Positions 7,911 through 15,950 of a stretch of DNA of 64,000 nt are shown in pieces. The notes beneath the pieces are model-generated. The model was not told the origin of the DNA. It ran no database searches and was given only the letters and a program-made list of their open reading frames with translations. Source of the DNA: Nonomuraea dietziae (lineage in GTDB: Bacteria; Actinomycetota; Actinomycetes; Streptosporangiales; Streptosporangiaceae); contig NZ_JACIBV010000001.1 of the NCBI RefSeq assembly GCF_014195505.1, forward strand, positions 3,906,001 to 3,970,000, written 5' to 3'. Each line of letters starts with the position of its first letter. Position 1 is the stretch's first letter. The position numbers were made by a program, and so were the translations under genes.

Positions 7911-8798
7911 ATGATGGAGGGCATGGCCAGACAACTGCGCGACCAGGACATCACCTGCTCGATCGCCCAGGCCGCCGCCGTGGTCGGCGACTGGTGGAGC
8001 CTGCTGATCGTCCGGGAGGTCGCACGGGGGCACCTGCGCTTCGAGGACCTGCTCACCGAGCTCGGCATCTCCAGGAAGATCCTGACCGAACGGCTCAGGC
8101 ACCTCGTCGACCACGGCGTGCTGGAGCGCAGGCCGTACCAGTCGGGGCCGGTCAGGAACGACTACGTGCTCAGCGAGGTGGGCGCCGCGCTCGCCCCCGT
8201 ACTGATCTCGATGCAGGACTGGGCCGACCGCTGGATCGTCGGCGACGGGACGCTCACGGGGGTGTCCCTGCCGAACAGCCCTCCCGCCCGGCGCGTCCAC
8301 TCGCTCGTGGGCACGGCGATCCCGCACCCGCTGAGACTCCCCACGAGCGGCGGAGGAGAGCTGGAGGTGGTGGATCCCTCCCTGCCGACCGTGCTCTTCG
8401 CCTATCCCGCGACGGGGATGCCCACGCCGCTGCCGCCCGGCTGGAACGAGGTGCCGGGAGCGGTGGGCTGCACGCTGGAGAACCGGCTGTTCAGGAACGC
8501 GGCTGCGCGGTTCGCGGCGGACGGGATCGCGCTCAGGGGGGTCAGCACGCAACGTCAGGACGAGCAGGCGGCATTCGCGGAGATGGAGGGGATCCCTTTT
8601 CCGCTGCTGTCGGATGTGGACCTACGGCTGGCGGCGGCGCTGCGGCTGCCGACGTTCCGGTCGGGACAGACGCTGCGGCTGAAGCGGCTCATCCTGGTGG
8701 TGGATCCGGAGCGGGTGGTCCGCCATGTGATCTTTCCCGTGGTGGACATCCCCGCGGCCGTCACAGAGTCCCACGAAGCCGCCCGCACCCTCACCTGA
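7911..8798 (+). CDS. HxlR-family regulator fused to a peroxiredoxin domain
   Basis: A 295-residue two-domain protein. Residues about 12-110 are an HxlR winged helix (CSIAQAAAVVGDWWSLLIVRE, then ISRKILTERLRHLVDHGVLE), with Cys16 at the N-terminal position used for redox sensing in members such as HypR. Residues about 155-290 are an AhpC/TSA-like peroxiredoxin: VLFAYPATGMP, PGWNEVPGAVGCTLENRLFR, and PFPLLSD. Cys187 sits where BCP/PrxQ proteins carry the peroxidatic Cys; the resolving Cys five residues later is absent. Ordinary HxlR proteins are only about 110-150 residues. ATG 7911 is chosen; ATG 7923 is possible but its GGAGGG lies too near. The gene follows the flavin monooxygenase and a palindromic site, suggesting a peroxide- or quinone-responsive switch. 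Confidence 0.85.
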   Translation: MMEGMARQLRDQDITCSIAQAAAVVGDWWSLLIVREVARGHLRFEDLLTELGISRKILTERLRHLVDHGVLERRPYQSGPVRNDYVLSEVGAALAPVLISMQDWADRWIVGDGTLTGVSLPNSPPARRVHSLVGTAIPHPLRLPTSGGGELEVVDPSLPTVLFAYPATGMPTPLPPGWNEVPGAVGCTLENRLFRNAAARFAADGIALRGVSTQRQDEQAAFAEMEGIPFPLLSDVDLRLAAALRLPTFRSGQTLRLKRLILVVDPERVVRHVIFPVVDIPAAVTESHEAARTLT

Positions 8799-8889
8799 CC
8801 CAGGGGCACCCATCCCGGCTCGCCCCGCCCGCTGACCACCCGCCCGCGACCACCGCTCCAGCCCCGCCACATCCGCCGGTGGAACTGTC

Positions 8890-9070
8890 GGCGCCCCCTG
8901 GGACGCGAGAGGGCGGACCACCGCAGAATCCAGGTCATGGATGCAGCGTGACGGAGACGTCTTTGGGACGGTTGACGCCCCCTGGGACACCAGAGGGCGG
9001 ACCGCCGCGCAGAATCCAGGTCATGGATACAGCGTGACGGAGACGCCTTTGGGACGGTTGACGCCCCCCG
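8890..9070. repeat. 85-bp tandem repeat, two copies and a partial third
   Basis: Anchor CGCCCCCTGGGA recurs at 8892, 8976 and (degraded) 9062, giving periods of 84 and 86 bases. The shared block includes AGAATCCAGGTCATGGAT and GACGGTTGACGCCCCC. The copies differ by a few bases and a 2-base indel. It fills the gap between the regulator and a convergent gene, so it is 3' noncoding for both. I see no promoter or coding use. The preceding bases 8799-8889 show nothing notable. Confidence 0.85.
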
Positions 9071-9086
9071 GTACGGGCAGCCTCGG

Positions 9087-10034
9087 TCAGGGACCGGGGG
9101 CGAGGAGTGCGTCCCTGCGGGCCTGCAGAAGCGCGCACTCGGACGACAGCTCGGCGGTCCGTCTGGAGATCGAGGCGACCGTCTCCTCCACCCACTGGGC
9201 CGCCTGCGCCACCGCGTCATGCGTGCCGGTGATCCGGTGGTGCTTCATGACGTCCGTGACGATGTTGTCGAAGAACGTGTCCACGAACCACCGCGTGTCC
9301 ACCTCAGGCAACCGGGGGTTGGCCATCACCCCGACGTCGGCCAGCTCCCTGGCGAACACGTCCAGCGCCCGCTGCGCCCGCCATGCCGCCTCGTCGGCCT
9401 GCTGCAGTCGGTTGCGTTCGATGGAGTCGGCGAGGACGCCGCCCCCGAACATGTCCCACGTCGAAGCCCCGCGCGCGCTGTTCAACCGGTCGAGAACGTG
9501 CGCCAGCTCCGCGCCCGCGGCCATCCCCGCCTTCCGCGCCTCCTCGTGTTCGTGGAGATCGGCGGTCAGATCGCCCAACGTCGACGCCAGCTCAGCGAGG
9601 TCCCGCCCTCGCGGGTCACCGTCGAGCTCGATGAGGAGCCGTTCCTTCTCCCCCAGCAACCTCGCGTACTCCCCTGGCGCCGCCTCCAGCGCCACCCGCT
9701 CCGCGTCGATGCCCTCGAGGTCGCCCTCCAGCGCCGACAGCCTGAGGCGGTGGCCGTGCAAGCGCTGCCGGACGGCCTCGGCCTCGATCCGTTCCTGAGC
9801 GAGCCGTTCCTCCTTCGAGCCTGCCAGTTTCGCCAGGAACCCCACGAAACCACTTTCCAGACGGACGACGTCCTGCTCCTCCTCGGCAAGGCGGGGCGTC
9901 AGGTCCACGATCGCCTGCCGTACCTGCTGGATCTGGCCGGTGAGCGCGCCCCGCTGGCGGGTCAGGTGCTCGAGATGCCGTACGCGTTCCTTGGCCACCC
10001 GCAGCTGGTCATCAATCCCCGCGAAATCCGTCAT
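9087..10034 (-). CDS. Coiled-coil protein of unknown function
   Basis: A 315-residue soluble protein without a family I can name. Residues about 10-190 are rich in Leu, Glu, Arg and Gln with heptad spacing (RVRHLEHLTRQRGALTGQI, RLSALEGDLEGIDAERVALE) and should form long coiled coils. The C-terminal part (about 195-315) looks like a helical globular domain with the aromatic block DTRWFVDTFFDNIVTDVMKH. No signal peptide or membrane helix. The 63-bp tandem repeats lie directly upstream of its start, so any promoter is inside or beyond the repeats. Codon use is normal for the window, unlike the overlapping reading frames on the other strand. Confidence 0.78.
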   Translation of the reverse strand: MTDFAGIDDQLRVAKERVRHLEHLTRQRGALTGQIQQVRQAIVDLTPRLAEEEQDVVRLESGFVGFLAKLAGSKEERLAQERIEAEAVRQRLHGHRLRLSALEGDLEGIDAERVALEAAPGEYARLLGEKERLLIELDGDPRGRDLAELASTLGDLTADLHEHEEARKAGMAAGAELAHVLDRLNSARGASTWDMFGGGVLADSIERNRLQQADEAAWRAQRALDVFARELADVGVMANPRLPEVDTRWFVDTFFDNIVTDVMKHHRITGTHDAVAQAAQWVEETVASISRRTAELSSECALLQARRDALLAPGP

Positions 10035-10076
10035 ACCGGCTACGACGTCCGACCCCCCGCCATCGTTCCCGAACGC

Positions 10077-10455
10077 AGCTGGAGCGCGGTCACAATCCCG
10101 CAGGACGCAGCTGAAGGGCGGTCACAATCCCGCAGGACGCAACCGAAGAGCGACCCGAACCCCGCGAGACACAACCCGAAGGTGGCCAGAACCCGCAAGA
10201 CACAACCGAAAGACGACCCGAACCCCGCGAGACACAACCCGAAGGTGGCCAGAACCCGCGAGACACAACCGAAGGACGACCCGAACCCCGCGAAACACAA
10301 CCCGAAGGTGGCCAGAACCCGCGAGACACAACCGAAGGACGACCCGAACCCCGCGAAACACAACCCGAAGGTGGCCAGAACCCGCGAGACACAGCGGGCA
10401 GGTGGTCAGAACCCCGCGGGACGCGGCCGGAAGGTGGTCAGAACTGCGGGACGCA
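10077..10455. repeat. 63-bp tandem repeat made of two 31-32-bp half units
   Basis: The block ACAACCCGAAGGTGGCCAG recurs at 10171, 10234, 10297 and 10360, exactly 63 bases apart. Each period holds two related halves, one with GGTGGCCAGAACCCGCGAG and one with GACGACCCGAACCCCGCGA; more diverged halves extend both ways, about twelve in all. Because 63 is a multiple of 3, several reading frames on both strands stay open, which is not evidence of coding. It is noncoding by position, upstream of the coiled-coil gene and downstream of the methyltransferase gene, and accounts for most of the 512-base gap 10035-10546. Confidence 0.88.
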
Positions 10456-10546
10456 CTTGGACGGCGAGGTCAGGACCGAGAGGCAAGCTTGGGCTCTCGG
10501 AACTGGGGCGAAGGGCGGGGCCTTGGCTGCGGGGCTGGGGTGGGGG

Positions 10547-11317
10547 TCAGGGTTTGCGGGCGACGCCGGCCCAGCCCAGGACGGCGAAGCGCTCCAGCGC
10601 TTGGGGAGAGATGAAGTCGCCCGAGTCGAGCAGTTCGAAGTCCCCGAAGAAGCGCTGGATGTCCGCGAGGGTTCGCGGCACTACGCCCGAGCTGGCCCGT
10701 GAGTACACCTGACGCATCGTTTCGGTGTCGCCGCTGCGTTCGTCCTTCGACGACAGGTGTGTGATCACCAGGTGGCTGCCGGGCGCCATCAGCTCCCTGA
10801 GCCTGGCGACCTCGGCGTACGGATCGTCGAGGAAGTGGAGTACGGCCACGAGCAGCACCGCCACGGGTTCGTCGCCGTTGATGAGGCCGGTTTCGAGGAC
10901 CCTGGACCAGATCTCGTCGGGTTTGCGGAGGTCGCTTTCGACCATGGCGACGTTGGGCGAGTTGGCCAGCAGAGCGCGTCCGTGGACACAGACGACCGGA
11001 TCGTTGTCGACGTAGACGGCGCGGGCGTCGGGGTTCACCGAGTGGGCGACCTGGTGGACGTTGTTCTGCGTGGGCAGTCCCGCCCCGATGTCGACGAACT
11101 GGCGGATGCCCGCTTCGCCCGCGAGATGGCGGACGGCGTTGCCGAGGAACTCCCGGTTCAGCTGCACGCCTTCGCGCGATTCGGGGAACGCCTTGATGAT
11201 CTGCTCGGCGGCCTCACGGTCCGCCGCGAAGTTGTCCTTTCCGCCGAGCATGAAGTCGTAGATGCGTGCGACGTTCGGCGTAGAGATGTCGATACCCGCG
11301 GGCGGGTTCTCTGTCAT
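10547..11317 (-). CDS. DUF574 SAM-dependent methyltransferase
   Basis: A 256-residue protein of the actinomycete DUF574 family (S-adenosyl-methionine-dependent methyltransferase fold). Signature parts are PNVARIYDFMLGGKDNFAADR at the N-terminus, the SAM-binding glycine loop FVDIGAGLPTQNNVHQVA, the acidic strand-end ARAVYVDNDPVV, and VAVLLVAVLHFLDD. The substrate of the family is unknown; many members sit next to XRE/DUF397 regulator genes, which is not the case here. Start is ATG (MTENPPAGID). Upstream, 11318-11571 holds a probable promoter region in which I see no clear consensus; downstream lie the 63-bp repeats. Confidence 0.92.
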   Translation of the reverse strand: MTENPPAGIDISTPNVARIYDFMLGGKDNFAADREAAEQIIKAFPESREGVQLNREFLGNAVRHLAGEAGIRQFVDIGAGLPTQNNVHQVAHSVNPDARAVYVDNDPVVCVHGRALLANSPNVAMVESDLRKPDEIWSRVLETGLINGDEPVAVLLVAVLHFLDDPYAEVARLRELMAPGSHLVITHLSSKDERSGDTETMRQVYSRASSGVVPRTLADIQRFFGDFELLDSGDFISPQALERFAVLGWAGVARKP

Positions 11318-12109
11318 CGGGCGATCGCCAATCTGCCGCTCGAAGTTGCCTGGTCTTGTCCAAAAGTGCGCCGAACGGGGATTCCGGGTGCAAAAACGTG
11401 ACGTGGACGGGGGATGAAGTCCGCGTAGGCGCAGGCGGGCCAGTGGCTGGTTCGCCGCCTCACAGCTTTCCTCCTCGCATCAGGACTTACGTCGCGATAA
11501 AGGGATCACCTATCTCGGCGCGGTCAGCGTACCGCACCATAACGTCCCTATAACGCTGGATTCGCGGGGATTCAGGCCGCGAGCCGCCGGACGTTTCCGG
11601 AGGCGCTGTCAGGTACGGCAGGCCGTACGGCGGCGGGGCCCGAGGGCGAGCGGTCGGGATCGTCGGGCTCATGAGGAGACACGGCGAAGGGGCGGGGCCG
11701 AAGCGGGATGACCACCGCGCCTCCGGCGGGGGTCGAGGGGGCGGGGCTGGTCGTTCTGGTCCAGATGACTCCGGAGGAACGGGTCCAGATGACTCCGGAT
11801 GAGGGGGTGGCGGGGCTGGACGAGGGCACCACCGGGCTGGAGGCGCAGAGCACGGGGTCATCACCGTGTCGGCCCCGAACGTCCTCACCGTCGGCCGACG
11901 CGAGCCGCAGCACGGGCTTGGCGCTCACGCGGGTCCGGGCATCCACCCGGCTGCGATCCCCGGCACGACGAACGCCGCGCGCGCTGCAGGGCGCGCGGTC
12001 GGCTCCCCAAGAAACGACGGCAGGTCTACGAGGGACGCCGTCAGCGGCGCGGAAGGCCTCGACGACGACCCAGGAAGCATCGCCAGGCCCCTGGCGGCCG
12101 TCGTCGGCG

Positions 12110-12840
12110 GGGCGGGAGGCGTCGGCGATTCCCCGGAGAGCGGCGGGCCTGCCAGGCACTTCAACACCAGCGCGAAAGACGCCACCGCCAACCCCGACGG
12201 CATCACCGAACCTGCAGAGGCCGTCATCAGCGGGGCCGGAGACCTCGACGACCCCCGAGGAAGCGACAGCGCAACCACCGGGGACTTCAACACCAGCGCG
12301 AAAGACGCCACCGGCAACCCCGGAGGTGTCACCGGACCTGCAGAGGCCGTCATCAGCGGGGGCCGGAGACCTCGACGACCCCCGAGGAAGCGACAGCGGG
12401 TCCACCGGGGACTTCGACACCGGAGCGGGAGACATCACCAGCAGCCCAGAAGGCATCACCGGGCCTGCGGGAGCCGTCATCGGCGGGGCCGGAGACCTCG
12501 ACGGCTTCCCAGGGAGCGTCGGCGGGTCTGCCAGAGACTGCGGCACCGGAGCGGGAGGCGTGACCGGCAGCCCAGGCGGCGTCGCCGGACCTGCAGGGGC
12601 CGCCGTCGGCGACGCAGAAGGCGTCGCTGGCCCCACAGGAACCGACGGCGGGTCCACCGGGGACTTCGACACCGAAGCGGGAGACATCACCAGCAGCCCA
12701 GAAGGCATCACCGGGCCTGCGGGAGCCGTCATCGGCGGGGCCGGAGACCTCGACGGCTTCCCAAGGAGCGTCGGCGGGTCTGCCGGGGACTTCGGATCCG
12801 GAGGCGTGACCGGCAACCCGAGAGGCGTCGTCGGGCCCGA
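12110..12840. repeat. 126-bp tandem repeat, five to six copies
   Basis: The anchor CCTGCAGAGGCCGTCATCAG and its variants start at 12211, 12337, 12464, 12590 and 12716, giving periods of 126, 127, 126 and 126 bases. 126 is 42 codons; the one 127 step is caused by an extra G in GCGGGGGCCGG at about 12356-12361, where the previous and next copies have one G fewer. Copies are 75-90 percent alike by eye and diverge toward both ends. Confidence 0.88.
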
Positions 12841-13099
12841 GGGGTGCGGTGGCGGCGGGGCGGGGGGCGTTTTCGGAGTGGAGGAGGTGGAGGCAGGCTG
12901 CGGTGGACGCCGGGCGCGTGGTCGAGGCCGATCGTGTCACCGGAGGGGCGTCCGGAGAGGGGATGCGGTTCCGAGCAGGCACATCGGAAGCGAGGGCGGG
13001 TCGCTCCACGAAGGCTGAGCGGAGGGCGGCGGTTGGGCGGGGCCTGGGCATGGCGCGTGGAGCGGCGGTTGACCGTACCGCGGGGGTTGCGCACGACGT

Positions 13100-13490
13100 G
13101 GAGTCCGGCGAAGCGGACGCTGGCGGTTGGGCAGGCGTTGGTCCTGGGGCCGGCTGCGGGTCTGGCGTTGACGGCAGGGCAGGCGTGCGCTGTGACGCCA
13201 GCCTTGGCCGTGGGGCGGACTGCCGGGCGGACGCTGACGGAAGGGCACTCGCTGGCCGTGGGGCCGGCTTCGGACCAGGCGTCAGCCGTGAAGCACGCGC
13301 TGAACGCGGGGAGGGCTGCGGGACGGACGTCGCCGGAAGGACAAGCATCGGCCGTGGGTCGAGCCTTGAACCTGGCATCGGCCGTGAAGCACGCACTGGC
13401 CGTGGGGCGGGCTGCGGGACGGACGTTTGCGGGAGGGCAAGCATTGGCCGTAGGGCGAGCCTCGGGCCAGGCGTCCACGCAGGGGCAGGC
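13100..13490. repeat. 96-bp tandem repeat, about four copies
   Basis: GCCGTGAAGCACGC occurs at 13285 and 13381, and CGGACG-plus-GGAAGG blocks at 13228 and 13324, so the period is 96 bases (32 codons). An earlier, weaker copy lies near 13130. The repeat differs from the 126-bp family next to it, but both keep periods divisible by three, which suggests past or present coding. Confidence 0.75.
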
Positions 13491-13684
13491 GTCGGCTCTG
13501 CGAGCGGCCGCACGTCAGGCGTTGGCGGTACTGCCGATGTCGGCCCTGGAGCGGGCGTGGGCCGTGGGCGAGGTTGCGGTGGGGCGGGGGTTCGGGGGGC
13601 CGAAGGGGTGGATTTGGCGGGGGTTTGGGAGGTCGGAGGGGTAGGGAGGGCGGGAGTGGGGAAGGGAGTGAGAGGCCGGCTCAC

Positions 13685-14003
13685 GGGATCCTCCAGGGAT
13701 GCGGGGACCTCAGGATCGGCCAGGGGTGGGTCGGGTGAGCGCGTTGAACGGGATTCTGTGGATGAGTCGGAACGGGCCTGTGGACAGTGGGCGGCCTTGA
13801 CAGAACATCATCCTGGAGCCCATCACCCTAGGTAACGATTATGTGGTGATTTGCGCCCATTCCGGCCTGCTTTGTTACGGAACATGACGCTCACGGCATC
13901 AGGTCTGCAACACTCTGCTGTGACCCCTTACCTCCGCTTGCGAAGTAATGCTTGATTTCTCCGCAAGAGTGGCTTGTTGTTTCAACCCCCAAGGAGTACG
14001 TCC
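13685..14003 (+). promoter_or_regulatory. Upstream region of the first oligopeptide ABC operon
   Basis: A 319-base stretch without a gene. It holds GGTAACGATTATGTGGTG, an AT-richer segment that may contain the promoter, and a separated inverted repeat CTTGCG / CGCAAG at 13937-13942 and 13962-13967 in the leader. The ribosome site AAGGAG is at 13991-13996, 7 bases before the GTG at 14004. No single -10/-35 pair stands out. Confidence 0.4.
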
Positions 14004-15752
14004 GTGTCATCTGCACGCAGGGCCGGAAGGTTCCTGGCAGCGGCGACGGGTGCAGCGATCCTGCTGACGGCCTGCGGCGCTGCCGATAACGCACCCGCCG
14101 CCGACCCGTCGACCGCGCCCTCCGCTCCGGCCAGCGGCGCCGCCAACGCCTCGACGATCACCCACACGTTCGAGCAGGAGATCAGCTCGTACAACGCCGA
14201 GACGGCGGAAGAGTACTCCTCCAAGAACCACATCGTCCTGAACCGGATCCAGACGGACTTCTGGCACTTCGGTGCCGACGGCTCCGTCCAGCCGGACAAG
14301 GACATGGGCAGCTACGAGAAGACCTCTGACGACCCGCTGACGGTGAAGTACACCATCAACCCGAACGCGGTGTGGTCCGACGGCAACGCGATCGCCTGTG
14401 ACGACGTGATGCTCACCTACGCTGTCGCCTCCGGCAAGTTCCCCGAGTTCAGCTACATCAGCACGGACACGTGGGACAAGATCAAGATGCCGGACTGCGC
14501 GATCGGCGACAAGGAGGTGACGCTCAACTACACCAAGTCCTACGGTGACTGGGCGGCCGCCAACCTCATCCAGCTGCCGGCGCACATCGTCGCCCAGCAG
14601 GGTGGGCTCAGCGAGCAGGAGATGTTCGACGCCATCAAGGCCGAGGACCACGGCAAGCTCAAGAAGGCCGCCGAGTTCTTCAACAAGGGCTGGATCTTCA
14701 ACGGCAAGCTCCCGGACAAGGCGCTCATCCCGTCCTCCGGCCAGTACGTGATCGACTCCTACTCCCCCGGCCAGTCCATCACCCTGGCGGCCAACGACAA
14801 GTACTGGGGCGAGAAGGCCAAGACCGAGAAGATCGTCATCCGTTTCATCGCCCAGGACCAGCAGGTCCAGGCGCTGCAGAACGGCGAGACGAACATCATC
14901 GAGCCGCAGTCGAACCCGGACATCCTGGCGCAGGTCGAGGCGCTGCAGAACGTCACCGTGAAGACCGGTGAGCAGTTCCTGTACGACCACCTGGACTTCA
15001 ACTTCAACAAGGGCCCGTTCAAGGACGCCAAGCTGCGTCAGGCCTTCGCGGCCTGCACCCCGCGTCAGCAGATCGTGGACAACCTGATCAAGCCGCAGAA
15101 CCCGAACGCCGCCCCGATGAACGTCCGCAACATCGCGCCGTTCCAGCCGGGCTACGCCGAGGCCGTCAAGTTCGCCGGTGCCGAGAAGTACAACACCGTC
15201 GACCTCGAGGGCGCCAAGAAGCTCGTGGCCGACTCGGGCGTCAAGACCCCGATCAAGGTCAACATCGGCTACAACCAGCCGAACCCCCGCCGTACCCAGG
15301 TGGTCGAGCTGATCAAGGCCTCCTGCGACCAGGCCGGCTTCGAGGTCACTGACACCGGCAGCGAGAAGTTCTTCGACGACGCCGGTGACCTGGCCAACGG
15401 CAACTTCGACATCGCCCTGTTCGGTTGGGCCGGTTCGTCGCTGAACAGCGGCTGGACCTCCACCTACTACACGCCGAAGAAGTGCACCCCCTCGGCCAAG
15501 GGCAACAACAAGGGCTGCTACTCCAACAAGGAGTACGACAAGCTCGCCGACCAGATCCTCTCGGAGACCGACCCCTCGAAGGTCGCCCCGCTGATCCAGC
15601 AGGTCGAGAAGATCCTCTGGGACGACCTGGCGACGATCCCGCTGTACTCGCAGCCGGCTCTGTCCGCCTGGAGCTCGAACATCCAGAACGTCCAGCCCAA
15701 CCCGAGCCAGGCCTCCATCACCTGGAACATGCACCAGTGGGCTGCTCAGTAA
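14004..15752 (+). CDS. Peptide/opine-type ABC transporter substrate-binding lipoprotein (system 1)
   Basis: A 582-residue family 5 solute-binding lipoprotein (DppA/OppA type). The signal peptide ends in the lipobox LLTAC with Cys24. Family marks include the region DPLTVKYTINPNAVWSDG, GQYVIDSYSPGQSITLAAND and KDAKLRQAFAACTPRQQIVDNL. It binds dipeptides, oligopeptides or similar solutes outside the membrane for the permeases that follow at 15951 and 17456. GTG 14004 is chosen because AAGGAG stands 7 bases upstream; the next upstream TTG would place the ribosome site inside the gene. Codon use is markedly regular (almost all C/G endings), suggesting high expression. The gap of 198 bases to the permease might allow separate control. 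Confidence 0.95.
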   Translation: MSSARRAGRFLAAATGAAILLTACGAADNAPAADPSTAPSAPASGAANASTITHTFEQEISSYNAETAEEYSSKNHIVLNRIQTDFWHFGADGSVQPDKDMGSYEKTSDDPLTVKYTINPNAVWSDGNAIACDDVMLTYAVASGKFPEFSYISTDTWDKIKMPDCAIGDKEVTLNYTKSYGDWAAANLIQLPAHIVAQQGGLSEQEMFDAIKAEDHGKLKKAAEFFNKGWIFNGKLPDKALIPSSGQYVIDSYSPGQSITLAANDKYWGEKAKTEKIVIRFIAQDQQVQALQNGETNIIEPQSNPDILAQVEALQNVTVKTGEQFLYDHLDFNFNKGPFKDAKLRQAFAACTPRQQIVDNLIKPQNPNAAPMNVRNIAPFQPGYAEAVKFAGAEKYNTVDLEGAKKLVADSGVKTPIKVNIGYNQPNPRRTQVVELIKASCDQAGFEVTDTGSEKFFDDAGDLANGNFDIALFGWAGSSLNSGWTSTYYTPKKCTPSAKGNNKGCYSNKEYDKLADQILSETDPSKVAPLIQQVEKILWDDLATIPLYSQPALSAWSSNIQNVQPNPSQASITWNMHQWAAQ

Positions 15753-15950
15753 GCACGGCCAAGCCGCATAACTGACGCGGGGTACGGTCACCAGACCGGC
15801 CCCGCGTCAGAGCTGTACAAACCAAGTCGAACTTGTCCGCCCGTCGAAGCCGCGCCCACGAGGCACCGGGGCGGGCCCGGCTTTCCGGCTCGAGCCCGGC
15901 CACCCCCCGCCATGGCGTCCGGAAGCCGTCACCTGCAGGAGGTCGGGGAA

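Larger units (their letters stand above)
11572..13684 (-). pseudogene. Candidate repeat-rich gene, frame interrupted; coding strand uncertain
   Basis: This 2.1-kb stretch between the DUF574 gene and the 14-kb binding protein has no recognised family. On the minus strand a frame starts at GTG 13684, preceded by GGAGGA 4-5 bases upstream, and runs to 12353 (443 codons, Pro/Ala/Arg/Ser-rich, then GVVEVSGPADDG-type repeats). The same repeat continues in another frame to a TGA at 11572, so one indel near 12356-12361 breaks it. The plus strand shows a matching pair of open frames (GAGDLDDPRG-type repeats) with good third-position GC, also shifted at the same base. I cannot decide between strands or exclude a noncoding minisatellite; the ribosome site slightly favours minus. 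Confidence 0.25.

Noticed and set aside
10077..10455. Possible CRISPR array of 31-bp repeats
   Set aside because: The intervals between repeats are themselves repeated with a 63-bp period, copies are not identical, and no cas gene is present. It is a minisatellite.
9219..10712. Long plus-strand reading frame through the coiled-coil gene and the 63-bp repeats
   Set aside because: Half of it is antisense to the 9087-10034 gene, which has the better codon pattern; the other half is open only because the repeat period is a multiple of three.
11318..11571. Small plus-strand gene upstream of the DUF574 gene
   Set aside because: The only frame (about 65 codons from 11356) has no ribosome site or recognisable sequence, and the region is better read as promoter and leader.
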